Counted from the stretch's first letter, positions 1 through 8,967 are shown. The stretch is DNA of 64,000 nucleotides from Vibrio sp. 99-8-1 (GCF_013114595.1 NZ_VTXE01000028.1:1-64000); one strand, 5' to 3'. The notes: generated by a model from the sequence alone, not told the origin. Numbers and translations are program-made.

Positions 1-1
1 G

Positions 2-1108
2 TTAAAAGCCTTGATGGAACGCTATCCGGCCATTGATTGGACTCAAGTCGACGATGTTGTTTTAGGCTGCGCCAACCAAGCGGGTGAAGACAACCGTGAT
101 GTAGCACGAATGTCGTTGTTGCTGGCAGGCTTACCCGTCAATGTCTCGGGAACAACAATGAATCGATTGTGCGGCTCAGGAATGGATGCTATCAGCCATG
201 CATCGCGAACCATTAAAGCGGGAGAAGCATCTTTAATGCTCGCGGGGGGCGTCGAGTCCATGTCTCGCGCACCTTACGTAATGAACAAAGCAACGTCGGC
301 GTTTGCTCGAGATGGGCAGCTATTTGATACCACCATAGGCTGGCGTTTTATTAACCCTGCTTTGCAAGCCAAGTATGGAACCGATTCTATGCCTGAAACC
401 GCGGAGAATGTGGCAAATCGCTATAGCATTAGTCGTGAAGATCAGGATGCCTATGCACTGCGCAGTCAGCAACGAACACAACAAGCAAAAGAGTCTGGCA
501 TCTTGGCGCAAGAGATCGTTTCAGTGTCAATTCCACAACGAAAGGGTGATGCCCTCGTGGTGACTGAAGATGAACATCCTCGACCGCAAACAACGTTAGC
601 ACAGTTGTCTGCACTGAGAACGCCATTTGCAGAGCAAGGGTCGGTAACCGCTGGTAACTCATCTGGAGTCAATGATGGTGCTGCTGCGCTGTTGCTTGCG
701 AATGATGATGCAGTGACACGTTTTGGACTAACGCCAAAAGCGAAAGTGATCGCGACCGCTACCGTTGGGGTTGAACCCGCTGTAATGGGAATTGGACCTG
801 CACCAGCTGCAAAAAAAGCGCTTGAGATGGCGGGTCTATCTATTGCTGACATGGATGTTATCGAGTTAAACGAAGCGTTTGCTTCGCAAGCCTTAGCGGT
901 TATGCGTGAGTTAGCACTTCCCGATGATGCTGCGCATGTTAATGCCAATGGGGGAGCTATTGCATTAGGTCATCCTTTAGGTATGAGCGGCGCCAGAATC
1001 GTTATGGCTGCGTGTAACGAGCTAAAAAGAAAACAAGCTAGATATGCACTGTGCTGTATGTGCGTAGGAGTTGGGCAAGGAATTGCCATGATCATAGAGA
1101 ACGTCTGA
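2..1108 (+). CDS. paaJ: 3-oxoadipyl-CoA thiolase, 5'-truncated by window edge
   Basis: Thiolase that cleaves 3-oxoadipyl-CoA (and the dehydroadipyl form) to acetyl-CoA plus succinyl-CoA, the last step of phenylacetate breakdown; cytosolic. The reading frame is open from the left edge, so about 30 N-terminal residues are missing; the TTG and ATG near base 11 are internal codons. The nucleophilic Cys lies in RLCGSGMD (codon 170-172), followed by the GGVESMSRAPY block, NEAFASQ, the GGAIALGHPLGMSGAR histidine block and the C-terminal CMCVGVGQG cysteine, so the catalytic set is complete. The symbol rests on the paaK-paaX-paaY neighbours; pcaF of the beta-ketoadipate pathway is nearly the same protein. 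Confidence 0.9.
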   Translation, partial: LKALMERYPAIDWTQVDDVVLGCANQAGEDNRDVARMSLLLAGLPVNVSGTTMNRLCGSGMDAISHASRTIKAGEASLMLAGGVESMSRAPYVMNKATSAFARDGQLFDTTIGWRFINPALQAKYGTDSMPETAENVANRYSISREDQDAYALRSQQRTQQAKESGILAQEIVSVSIPQRKGDALVVTEDEHPRPQTTLAQLSALRTPFAEQGSVTAGNSSGVNDGAAALLLANDDAVTRFGLTPKAKVIATATVGVEPAVMGIGPAPAAKKALEMAGLSIADMDVIELNEAFASQALAVMRELALPDDAAHVNANGGAIALGHPLGMSGARIVMAACNELKRKQARYALCCMCVGVGQGIAMIIENV

Positions 1109-1178
1109 ATAATTAAAACAGAAAAAGACGTGGTAAGTCAGTGGTTAAACACAAAAGGATTTCTGAGGAGAAACAAGC

Positions 1179-2477
1179 ATGGTTAACTTTTCAAATACAT
1201 TGGAAGGTATAGAAACGGCTTCTATTGAAGAATTGCGAGAGCTGCAATTTAGACGTATGAAATGGACATTAGAACACGCGTACAAAAACTCGCCTATGTA
1301 CATCAAAAAGTTTGATGAGGCCGGGGTTCATCCGTCGGATTTTAAATGTCTTGAGGACATTAACAAGTTCCCATATACCACTAAACAAGATTTACGTGAA
1401 AATTACCCATTTGGTACTTTTGCGGTGCCAATGCAAGATGTGGCGCGTGTTCATGCCTCATCTGGCACAACAGGAAAACCAACTGTAGTTGGATACACTC
1501 AAAATGATATTGATACTTGGGCGTCTATCGTTGCTCGATCGATTCGTGCAGCAGGGGGAAGTGCAAAAGACATCATTCATATTGCTTATGGTTACGGGTT
1601 ATTCACCGGAGGCCTAGGTGCGCATTATGGTGCAGAGAAGCTTGGCGCAACTGTGATTCCAATGTCTGGAGGACAAACGGAAAAGCAAGTTCAGCTGATT
1701 GAGGACTTTAAACCATCAATCATCATGGTCACGCCTTCTTATTGCTTAAACTTGCTGGATAAACTGGAGAAAAGCTACCCAGATGGGGATGCATCACAAT
1801 GTTCTCTTAAAGTGGGTATTTTCGGGGCTGAGCCTTGGTCTAACGAGATGCGTAAAGAGATCGAACAGAGATTAGGCATTACCGCACTCGATATTTATGG
1901 GCTATCTGAAGTGATGGGACCCGGTGTTGCAATGGAGTGCGCAGAAACAAAGGATGGCCCAACCATCTGGGAAGACCACTTTTATCCAGAAGTGATAGAC
2001 CCGAATTCTGGATTGGTTATGCCGGATGGTGAACATGGAGAGTTGGTCTTTACCTCGCTAACAAAAGAAGCGATGCCCGTCATTCGTTATCGTACACGAG
2101 ACTTAACTCGACTGTTGCCGGGTACCGCAAGACCGATGCGCCGAATGGATAAAATAACCGGTCGTAGTGACGATATGTTGATTATTCGTGGTGTGAATGT
2201 CTTCCCTTCTCAAATTGAAGAGCAGATTCTTCAAATCGAGCAACTTAGCCCGCACTATCAGCTGGAAGTTATTCGTAAAGGGAACTTGGACCATTTAGTC
2301 GTATTGATTGAAGTGAAAGACAACATTTTCCTTGATGATGCTGTTCAAATTACCGCTAAATTGCAGCATCAGGTTAAATCTATGATAGGTATTTCCACAA
2401 CCATCGATTTGCTTCCTGTTGATGGCATACCACGTTCAGAAGGTAAAGCTGTGCGAGTTCGAGATCTTCGTAACTAA
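1179..2477 (+). CDS. paaK: Phenylacetate-CoA ligase
   Basis: Activates phenylacetate to phenylacetyl-CoA with ATP, the entry step of the aerobic CoA-ester pathway. At 432 residues it has the usual family length. It shows the adenylate-forming signature HASSGTTGKPTVVGYT near residues 89-104, the YGLSEVMGPG block, RYRTRDLT and the C-terminal hinge GRSDDMLIIRGVNVFPSQIE. The start is supported by a GAGGAG Shine-Dalgarno at 1165-1170. It follows paaJ by 70 bp in the same direction and probably shares its transcript. A hairpin after the stop codon may separate it from paaX. Confidence 0.95.
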   Translation: MVNFSNTLEGIETASIEELRELQFRRMKWTLEHAYKNSPMYIKKFDEAGVHPSDFKCLEDINKFPYTTKQDLRENYPFGTFAVPMQDVARVHASSGTTGKPTVVGYTQNDIDTWASIVARSIRAAGGSAKDIIHIAYGYGLFTGGLGAHYGAEKLGATVIPMSGGQTEKQVQLIEDFKPSIIMVTPSYCLNLLDKLEKSYPDGDASQCSLKVGIFGAEPWSNEMRKEIEQRLGITALDIYGLSEVMGPGVAMECAETKDGPTIWEDHFYPEVIDPNSGLVMPDGEHGELVFTSLTKEAMPVIRYRTRDLTRLLPGTARPMRRMDKITGRSDDMLIIRGVNVFPSQIEEQILQIEQLSPHYQLEVIRKGNLDHLVVLIEVKDNIFLDDAVQITAKLQHQVKSMIGISTTIDLLPVDGIPRSEGKAVRVRDLRN

Positions 2478-2491
2478 ACTCAGTAAAACCG

Positions 2492-2523
2492 CACAAATGT
2501 CTCTGTAAGCAGGGGCATTTGTG
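2492..2523 (+). terminator. Strong hairpin after paaK
   Basis: A 14-bp stem (2492-2505 with 2510-2523, two G.U pairs) closes a TAAG loop 15 bp after the paaK stop. No clean T-run follows on the + strand, so it could be a weak terminator, an mRNA-stabilising hairpin or a processing site rather than a true intrinsic terminator. Confidence 0.45.
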
Positions 2524-2601
2524 TGTTGAGTAGTTGACAATAAATCGCGAACTAGCATTATTAAGCGATTAATTTATTCCCTTGTTCTAAATGGAGTTAT
2601 C

Positions 2602-3525
2602 TTGAACAAAGAACTAGACATTTTTTTTGACCAGATGAAGAGTCATCAATCCATTAGTGGCACTTCCTTGATTGTCTCTTTTTACGGTGATTATCTGTGG
2701 ACTTGTGGTGGTGGTATTTGGTTAGGTTCACTGATTCACTTGATGGAAACATTAGGTTTTAATCAACGTGTTGTACGCTCTTCAGTGTTTCGGTTGCATA
2801 AAGATGAATGGTTAACGGTTTCTAAAGAGGGGCGAAAAAGCTATTACTACTTAGAGCCGGAGCGATACAACGAAATGTTGGTTGCCAATAAAAAAATATA
2901 CCACTCCGATAGTCCAGAATGGAATAACCGCTGGAATCTGATCCATACCGATTTAGGCCCAACACATAGCAATAAAGCACAAGTCCGTTATTTGCAGCAC
3001 AAAGGCTTTGGTCTATTTGATAAAGATTTTTTTATTCAGCCTGACCTTCAACAACTGACGCCAGAAATTAAGCAGCAAATAACCGAAAAACTACCTTCTG
3101 CGAAAATATTCCAACAGGCAGAGCTTTTTTCAAATGACAGCAGTACGTTGAGAGATATGGTCAGCCAAGCTTGGGATTTACAACGTATTGAGCAGGAATA
3201 TAACGATTTCATTGGCTTATTTGAACCGATATGGCAGGTTTTAAATAGCAGCGATAAAAATGAAATTAGTCACGCGAATGCTTTTAAAATGCGCTTGCTG
3301 GTTATCCATTTTTATCGTCGGATTATCGTTAGAGATCCAGATTTGCCCGCGGCACTACTGCCGCAAGATTGGCCAAGGAAGAAGGCCGAGCAGATGGCGA
3401 TTAATGTCTATCATAAAGTGCACGCTAAAGCGTTGACGTATCTAATGGAGAACAGTGAAACGGCAAATGGAAAACTGCCGATGCCGTCTCCTAATTACTA
3501 TATTCGCTTTGGCGGATTAAGCTAG
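2602..3525 (+). CDS. paaX: Phenylacetate-responsive GntR-like repressor PaaX
   Basis: Transcriptional repressor of paa genes, released by phenylacetyl-CoA in the E. coli family member. At 307 residues it is close to the usual length of about 316. The N-terminus shows the PaaX signature SGTSLIVSFYGDYL, followed by IWLGSLIHLME and the winged-helix segment RVVRSSVFRLHKDEWL with GRKSYYYLEPE. The start is TTG at 2602 with GGAG at 2593-2596; no ATG fits the conserved N-terminus, so a rare start codon probably keeps the repressor level low. It sits between paaK and paaY, as in other proteobacterial paa clusters. Confidence 0.93.
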   Translation: MNKELDIFFDQMKSHQSISGTSLIVSFYGDYLWTCGGGIWLGSLIHLMETLGFNQRVVRSSVFRLHKDEWLTVSKEGRKSYYYLEPERYNEMLVANKKIYHSDSPEWNNRWNLIHTDLGPTHSNKAQVRYLQHKGFGLFDKDFFIQPDLQQLTPEIKQQITEKLPSAKIFQQAELFSNDSSTLRDMVSQAWDLQRIEQEYNDFIGLFEPIWQVLNSSDKNEISHANAFKMRLLVIHFYRRIIVRDPDLPAALLPQDWPRKKAEQMAINVYHKVHAKALTYLMENSETANGKLPMPSPNYYIRFGGLS

Positions 3526-3551
3526 GCGCAAATATTTCTAAGGATGGAATC

Positions 3552-4148
3552 ATGCCTATTTATCAATTCGCTGGGGTAACACCCGTGATCCACTCCAGTG
3601 CTTTTGTGCATCCTAGTGCCGAAATTATTGGTGATGTCATTATTGAACAGAATGTCTATGTCGGCCCGTTAGCTGTGCTTCGGGGCGATTTTGGGCGCTT
3701 GATTGTTAGGCGCGGTGCCAATATTCAAGACAATTGTGTTATGCACGGTTTTCCAGGTGAAGAGACGGTACTGGAACAGAATGTTCATGTTGGCCACGGT
3801 GCTATTATTCACGGCTGCTATATAGAAGAGAACACACTCATTGGCATGAATGCAGTTGTGATGGATTTAGCTCGAATAGGAAAAGAATCGATTGTTGGTG
3901 CCAATAGCTTTGTAAAAACCAAAAGCCAATATGAGTCGAGAAGTATGATTATTGGTAGTCCTGCTCGTGTGATAAGGGAAGTGACCGACAAAGAGTTAAG
4001 TTGGAAAGAGAGAGGCACTAAACTGTATCAACGTCTTGCTGAACGTAGTCACAGCGAGTTAAAACAGGTTGAGCCTCTTCGTCAGATAGAGCCAGATAGA
4101 AAAACGGTCTCATGGGATATTCACCATACTATTAAAGACCCTAGTTAA
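3552..4148 (+). CDS. paaY: PaaY, hexapeptide-repeat acyl-CoA thioesterase
   Basis: Left-handed beta-helix protein of the gamma-carbonic-anhydrase-like family. PaaY removes dead-end CoA esters (such as the 2-hydroxycyclohepta ring-closure product) that arise in phenylacetate catabolism. At 198 residues it has the family length. Hexapeptide repeats (I-G-D-V, V-G-P-L, I-Q-D-N, V-G-H-G, I-G-M-N and so on) run through about residues 15-145. Metal-ligand-type histidines appear in VMHGFPG, HVGHGAIIHGC. An AAGGATGG stretch at 3541-3547 is the likely ribosome site. It starts 26 bp after paaX, so the two are probably cotranscribed. Confidence 0.92.
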   Translation: MPIYQFAGVTPVIHSSAFVHPSAEIIGDVIIEQNVYVGPLAVLRGDFGRLIVRRGANIQDNCVMHGFPGEETVLEQNVHVGHGAIIHGCYIEENTLIGMNAVVMDLARIGKESIVGANSFVKTKSQYESRSMIIGSPARVIREVTDKELSWKERGTKLYQRLAERSHSELKQVEPLRQIEPDRKTVSWDIHHTIKDPS

Positions 4149-4173
4149 TCTATCTCAGCGTTTTTTCTGGAGT

Positions 4174-5346
4174 TTAGTCGGAAAACTTGCTCATTATTGA
4201 ACTGAAAAATAAGCGGATGCTATCTATGGTTCGTCCAAACCATGATGCGGGTTGTATGGCTTCTTTGGTTACCAATGGCGTACTGTAAACCGTTTCACCT
4301 TCAACTTGCCATTTTGCAACACCAACAACTTGCCCTTTTGATAGCGGTGCTTCCAGAGGTTCATCTATCTCAATGACTCGTGTGGTATGTTCGATCTGCT
4401 TTCTAGGAAGAGTGATATACACATCATTATTCACGCCAAGAGACACTTTACTTTTCTCGCCTTTCCAGACCACGCTGTATGTTAAAGGGCGGCTCTCTTT
4501 GGCAAAGCTTTTAGTGTCGAAAAATCGAAATCCATACGACAAGAGTTTGCGGGTCTCTTCGACACGTAACCTTTTGCTATCGGTTCCCATGATGACGGAG
4601 ATTAATCTAAGTCTGCCCTCTTTGGCAGAAGCGGTTAAACCATATCCAGCACTGCGAGTGTAACCTGTTTTGCCTCCGTCCACTTTTAGCGATTTATCCC
4701 ACAGCAACTTGTTACGATTGTATTGAGTTATTTTGTTCCAAGTAAAATTGCGAATCTTATATAAATGATATACCTCTGGCGTATCTTTAATTATACGCTG
4801 CATAAGTAGTGCCGTATCGTATGGGGTTGTCCGGTTGCCATCTCCGTCCAGTCCATGCACATTGACATAATGTGTATTCTTCATGCCAATTTCTTTGGCT
4901 TTTTCATTCATTAATTTTATAAAAGCGGTCTGGTTTCCTGCGATATGTTCTGCCAGAGCCACGCAAGCATCGTTACCGGATTGTACAATAACCCCTTTGA
5001 GTAAATTCTCAATTTCGACTTCATCTTTGGGTTGAATGAACATTTTTGAAGAGTTGGGAAACTTCATTGACCAAGCATTAACACTCACGGTCGCCTTGTC
5101 TTGCCAATGCAGGCGACCGGCGCTGATCTCTTGTCCAACAAGATAAGCGGTCATTAATTTGGTAAAACTCGCGGGGGCGGATGGTTGATTTTGCCCTGAT
5201 GAGGCGAGAACTTCCCCTGATAAGTAATCCATCAATATATAATTGTCTGAAGAGAGTTTTGGCGGTTCTGGAATGGTAATAGACAGCGCAGGCATAGGAA
5301 GCGCAATGGCAATGGCTAAAACCATGGATTTGATGTTATATCTCAT
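4174..5346 (-). CDS. Serine-type D-Ala-D-Ala carboxypeptidase (PBP5/6 family)
   Basis: Periplasmic, membrane-tethered enzyme that trims the terminal D-Ala from peptidoglycan pentapeptides. With the start at 5346 (AAGGAA upstream; an upstream in-frame ATG at 5394 lacks a ribosome site) the product is 390 residues. It has a signal peptide (about residues 1-23, ending near ALS), S60-F-T-K63, S123-G-N and K226-T-G, the three active-site motifs of the S11 family. The C-terminal PBP5-type domain is followed by an amphipathic tail (SWFGRTIDSIRLFFSSIM) that fits inner-membrane anchoring. It converges on paaY with 25 bp between stops. Family members are dacA/dacC/dacD; I cannot tell which orthologue this is, so no symbol is given. 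Confidence 0.92.
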   Translation of the reverse strand: MRYNIKSMVLAIAIALPMPALSITIPEPPKLSSDNYILMDYLSGEVLASSGQNQPSAPASFTKLMTAYLVGQEISAGRLHWQDKATVSVNAWSMKFPNSSKMFIQPKDEVEIENLLKGVIVQSGNDACVALAEHIAGNQTAFIKLMNEKAKEIGMKNTHYVNVHGLDGDGNRTTPYDTALLMQRIIKDTPEVYHLYKIRNFTWNKITQYNRNKLLWDKSLKVDGGKTGYTRSAGYGLTASAKEGRLRLISVIMGTDSKRLRVEETRKLLSYGFRFFDTKSFAKESRPLTYSVVWKGEKSKVSLGVNNDVYITLPRKQIEHTTRVIEIDEPLEAPLSKGQVVGVAKWQVEGETVYSTPLVTKEAIQPASWFGRTIDSIRLFFSSIMSKFSD

Positions 5347-5617
5347 CCCATTTTCCTTTATAAGGGTGATAAACATATACTCAAGTGACCTCAAGGTGCT
5401 TGTTCAGCGAGAATTTATTGGCTGCTGATCAAGGCACTGATTTGAAGGCATAGTCATTCTACGGCAAGAATCATCGCTTAGACTTGAGGCTGTTAACCTT
5501 AATCATAGTAAATACTAACAGTTAATGACGATGTTGTGCGTTATTTTTCATATGCTTGCATACAGATTCGAATAAAAATCTTAGTAACAAGTCAGATGTC
5601 TGTTTTACTAAAGGGAA

Positions 5618-5639
5618 ATAACCTAACGGTTTAGGTTAT
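5618..5639. promoter_or_regulatory. Perfect 9-4-9 dyad, candidate operator
   Basis: ATAACCTAA and TTAGGTTAT form perfect arms around CGGT. It lies in the 451-bp region between the carboxypeptidase and the Sel1/SEC-C gene, about 160-180 bp before the latter. The size and symmetry fit a dimeric regulator site; no T-run follows, so it is not a terminator. Confidence 0.45.
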
Positions 5640-5705
5640 ATTTTGCAGTACTGATATACTTGAATCGCTTTAAAATGCAGGATTCACAGCGACATTAATC
5701 CATTT

Positions 5706-5729
5706 GGTTTAGTAAATCGGTTTAGTAAA
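5706..5729. repeat. Tandem 11-bp direct repeat GGTTTAGTAAA
   Basis: GGTTTAGTAAA occurs at 5706-5716 and 5719-5729, a 13-bp period. The inverse core TTTACTAAA is at 5604-5612. All lie upstream of the gene starting near 5798-5825. Beyond these and the dyad at 5618-5639, the 5347-5797 region shows no gene that I can support. Confidence 0.5.
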
Positions 5730-5797
5730 GATGAATCAAGTAATAGCTATCCCTTTCAAGGTTATCCGTACAATACTGAGTTGTTGAGTGACGAAAG

Positions 5798-7144
5798 GTG
5801 GATGAGAATAAAGGAACCAGTAGATTGAGCAGCTATACAGATATCGCATTGTGCCAGAGTATCGATCCTCGTATTGAGGGCTACTATACCAGTGCGCTAC
5901 GTTATGGGGCTTCGATCCCAGATTATGCGCTAATTCAGTATCGAAAAGCCGCTGAGTGTATTTGTGACGTATTGATTCATCATCATCAGCAACCTTTTTC
6001 GTCTAAGAATAGCTTATGGAAGAAAATCCAATTTCTGCAACAACACAATTTTATTGATGCTGAGTTTGCTCAACAGCTGTCAACAATTAGAGAAAATGCC
6101 AACAATGGTGCTCATCATGGAAGTGATGATGAAGGTAAATTTGACAATAAACAGACGATTGTTCAGCGGATCGCTGAAACGAATGCTTGCTTAGTGAGTT
6201 GTCTTAAGTTTTGTCATTTTGCCATCCGCGGAGAAGAGGTGCTAGAGGTTACTTCTACTGCGGTGGCCATGGCACAAAATAGTGAGATTATTTTAGAGTC
6301 GTTAACCTCAATAAACTGGGACACCCATTTTAGAGCAGGATTAGCCTATGAGGCCATGATAACCGACGCGATAATTATTCATCATAAGTTGCGAGAAAAT
6401 GAAGCGCAAAATATGCAGTTATTGCTAAGCCATTATCGCGGTGCGATTAACTGTTATGAAACGGCGTTTAAACTGAGTTGCTCTGATGTTAGCATCGACT
6501 TTAATGACTTTTCGCAGCCGTTGCCTCAACTCAGTGATTTGGAAGGCCATCAATTAGATCTTCTGTTTAATTATTGTCGAGTGTTGCTTACCAGTGGCGT
6601 CATGGAGAACCAAGTCGCCAATGCGTTGACCATATTAGAGTTTGCTGCCGATCAAGGTCATAGTAAATCTGCCGGGTTTCTTGGTAATGCGCTTTATGAA
6701 GAAGGGCAGTATAAAAGCGCCAAAGCCTTGCTGATTCAAGCAGCAGAACAGTTGGATGACAACGGATTGTGTGGCTTGTTTTTATACTATTCAGAAGGTA
6801 AAGCGGTTGAGCCGGATAATTCAAAAGCGCTGTACTATATTGAGAAAGGATTGAAGCAGAGCTCGGTTCAATGCCTTGGTCTTATGGGAGCCGCTTATTA
6901 TAATGGCTTTGGCAGGACGATGGATCGGAAAAAAGGGCTTGAATTAGCTAAGTTGGCTATGCAAAAAGGCAGCTTATCTGCTTATCAATTTATTAAAGAA
7001 GTTGAGCTTAACTCGATGCGTGATTTCTATCTCTCCACACAGTTAACCTCGACGGCGCAAAATGCGCTGCCGGGTCGTAATGATCCATGTCCATGTGGCT
7101 CAGGCAAAAAATATAAAAAATGTTGTTATGCAAGTGTTAACTAA
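5798..7144 (+). CDS. Sel1-like repeat protein with C-terminal SEC-C zinc motif
   Basis: Uncharacterised protein of about 440-448 residues. The N-terminal 120 residues are helical (RKAAECICDVLIHH, STIRENANNGAHHG) and resemble DUF4145-type domains that accompany defence or nuclease proteins; this is a pattern impression only. The middle (about 265-405) holds Sel1/TPR-like repeats (ALTILEFAADQGHSKSAGFLGN, ALYYIEKGLKQSSVQCLGLMG). The C-terminus PGRNDPCPCGSGKKYKKCC is a SEC-C metal-binding motif as found at the end of SecA. GTG at 5798 lacks a good ribosome site; TTG at 5825, with AAGGA seven bases before it, is an equally plausible start. Monocistronic. Function unknown; protein-protein interaction is likely. 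Confidence 0.8.
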   Translation: MDENKGTSRLSSYTDIALCQSIDPRIEGYYTSALRYGASIPDYALIQYRKAAECICDVLIHHHQQPFSSKNSLWKKIQFLQQHNFIDAEFAQQLSTIRENANNGAHHGSDDEGKFDNKQTIVQRIAETNACLVSCLKFCHFAIRGEEVLEVTSTAVAMAQNSEIILESLTSINWDTHFRAGLAYEAMITDAIIIHHKLRENEAQNMQLLLSHYRGAINCYETAFKLSCSDVSIDFNDFSQPLPQLSDLEGHQLDLLFNYCRVLLTSGVMENQVANALTILEFAADQGHSKSAGFLGNALYEEGQYKSAKALLIQAAEQLDDNGLCGLFLYYSEGKAVEPDNSKALYYIEKGLKQSSVQCLGLMGAAYYNGFGRTMDRKKGLELAKLAMQKGSLSAYQFIKEVELNSMRDFYLSTQLTSTAQNALPGRNDPCPCGSGKKYKKCCYASVN

Positions 7145-7195
7145 TATGTTGTTTTTAAATAGAAAAACAGAGATAATACTCAATTGAGTGGGACT

Positions 7196-8116
7196 TCAAA
7201 AATTTAGATTTTGCTCACTATCTCTTTTGACAAAATACTGCTTTAAGTAGTCAATAAGCACCCTTAACTTTTTAGACTCCGATCCTCTCGGAGGAAAGAC
7301 AGCAAATACGTTGATGTGTGGCAGCTGATAGTCAGTCATTACCGCTTCTAAGGTACCTTGTTTGAGTTTTTCGTTGACATCGTAAGTCGGAATACGGCTT
7401 ATGCCGTGGCCCCCTTCAACAAAGGCGGTGCGGGCAGCAGCATTATTGGTCGAGATTGTTCCCTTAGGCTTAACGCGAAAAGATCGAGTACCTTTAGTGA
7501 GTTCTATGGTGTTGGACGCGAGTTTGTATAGAACCCATTGGTGGTTATCTAACTCGGTTGGCGTGGTTGGTCTACCGTGTTTGCTGAAATAGCTGGGTGC
7601 TCCACATAAACAGGTTGGTAAAGTGGATAGCTTAGTGGCTTGTAATGCCGAGTCGGGGAGTGGTGCACCTCGAATGGCGAGGTCAAATCCATCTTGGATA
7701 ATATTGACCACATCATCAGACAGCATCACATCGAGTTCGATTTTGGGAAACTGCTCTTTAAAGTCATTGAGAGCTGGAACAATGATTTGTAAACCAACGT
7801 TGACCGGGCAGGTGATCTTAATTAACCCTTCAGGTTCTCGTTTAAAGTTTTCCATTTTGCTTTGTGCCGACTGTGCTTGTTCGGCAATCACTCGACAGCT
7901 TTCATAGTAGGCTTTGCCCGCTTCCGTTAATGACAGACTGCGGGTTGAGCGATTGATCAAGGTTACCCCTAAATTATCTTCCAGTTTTTTTATGTGATAA
8001 CTGACTACCGTCCGAGATAATTCGATCTGCCTTGCTGCCGCACTAAAACTGCCTTGCTCTACCACATGAGTGAATACCACCATGCTTTTTAACTGTTCAA
8101 ACGAGAAAAGCATCAT
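7196..8116 (-). CDS. LysR-family transcriptional regulator
   Basis: A 306-residue DNA-binding regulator. The N-terminal winged helix (about residues 4-62: FTHVVEQGSFSAAARQIELSRTVVSYHIKKLEDNLG) is followed by a periplasmic-binding-protein-like effector domain beginning near ITCPVNVG. The start is one of two adjacent ATGs (8116 or 8113). It is divergent from the DJ-1/PfpI gene at 8269, the classic LysR arrangement, and the shared 152-bp region holds an operator-like palindrome. It most resembles the CrgA/AaeR-like branch of small-effector LysRs; the effector is unknown. A perfect palindrome ACTCAATTGAGT lies just past its stop (7178-7189). Confidence 0.93.
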   Translation of the reverse strand: MMLFSFEQLKSMVVFTHVVEQGSFSAAARQIELSRTVVSYHIKKLEDNLGVTLINRSTRSLSLTEAGKAYYESCRVIAEQAQSAQSKMENFKREPEGLIKITCPVNVGLQIIVPALNDFKEQFPKIELDVMLSDDVVNIIQDGFDLAIRGAPLPDSALQATKLSTLPTCLCGAPSYFSKHGRPTTPTELDNHQWVLYKLASNTIELTKGTRSFRVKPKGTISTNNAAARTAFVEGGHGISRIPTYDVNEKLKQGTLEAVMTDYQLPHINVFAVFPPRGSESKKLRVLIDYLKQYFVKRDSEQNLNF

Positions 8117-8128
8117 CAATCTCTTTTA

Positions 8129-8161
8129 TTGGTTCAATTATTGGTTCAATTATTGAATCAA
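8129..8161. promoter_or_regulatory. Candidate LysR operator: tandem 12-mer plus palindrome
   Basis: TTGGTTCAATTA is repeated head to tail (8129-8140, 8141-8152) and continues into TTGAATCAA. Bases 8141-8161 form a 21-bp near-palindrome with one mismatched pair besides the centre. It lies 13 bp upstream of the LysR start and about 110 bp before the divergent gene, a position suited to autorepression. Confidence 0.6.
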
Positions 8162-8268
8162 TGTAGTTGATTTATGCCTCATTGTCTAAATTTACTTACG
8201 GTAATATAGTTTGCTTATAGAAAGTAAGTCAGCAATTTAAGTCAGTCAGAACTATAAGAGAGAGCATT

Positions 8269-8967
8269 ATGACAACGTCGAATAAGCAAAAAATATTGAT
8301 GGTACTAACGTCACACCAAGATCTTGGTGATACTGGAGAGAAAACAGGTTTCTGGGTAGAAGAGTTTGCCGCACCTTATTACGCATTTATTGATGCAGGT
8401 ATAGACGTGACATTAGCCTCTCCTGCTGGTGGGCAACCGCCTATCGACCCTAAAAGTGAGTTAGACGATTTTCAGACAGAAGCAACGAAACGCTTTGATG
8501 CCGATACGACGGCTCAGCAACAGCTTGCGTCTACCTTGAAATTAGCCGATGTTTCTAGCCAGCAATTTGATGCGGTGTTTTATCCTGGTGGTCATGGTCC
8601 TTTATGGGACTTAACGGAAAACAGCCACTCAATTTCGCTGATTGAGTCCTTCCTTGACAGTAATAAACCTGTCGCTGCAGTGTGTCATGCTAGTGCGGTA
8701 TTGCTTAACGCCAAAACCAGCGATGGTGAACCCGTTGTTAAAGGCAAAGCGGTAACCGGATTTAGCAATAGTGAAGAAGACGCCGTACAGCTGAGTGATA
8801 TCGTTCCTTTCTTATTAGAAGACGAACTAAAGAAACAGGGAGCTGAGTATCAAAAGGTAAGTGACTGGAACTCATTTGTGGTTCATGATGGTTTAATTGT
8901 CACAGGACAAAACCCGGCAAGTTCAGAATCAGCCGCAGAAAAATTATTGGTTTTGTTACAAGAGTAA
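8269..8967 (+). CDS. DJ-1/PfpI (type 1 glutamine amidotransferase-like) protein
   Basis: A 232-residue member of the DJ-1/Hsp31-like superfamily. The nucleophile elbow AVCHAS places Cys139-His140. Glu31 in TGFWVEEFAAPYYAF and the YPGGHGPLWDL loop complete the fold signature of the Hsp31/glyoxalase III branch. Such proteins handle methylglyoxal and other electrophile damage. ATG 8269 is preceded by AGAGAG. It is divergent from a LysR gene that probably controls it and lies 130 bp before yqhD, an aldehyde reductase, which suggests a carbonyl-stress neighbourhood. The enzymatic activity is inferred from the family only. Confidence 0.88.
   Translation: MTTSNKQKILMVLTSHQDLGDTGEKTGFWVEEFAAPYYAFIDAGIDVTLASPAGGQPPIDPKSELDDFQTEATKRFDADTTAQQQLASTLKLADVSSQQFDAVFYPGGHGPLWDLTENSHSISLIESFLDSNKPVAAVCHASAVLLNAKTSDGEPVVKGKAVTGFSNSEEDAVQLSDIVPFLLEDELKKQGAEYQKVSDWNSFVVHDGLIVTGQNPASSESAAEKLLVLLQE

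Noticed and set aside
466-948. 160-residue reading frame on the minus strand
   Set aside because: It lies entirely inside paaJ, whose motifs are clear, and has no ribosome site. It is a shadow frame.
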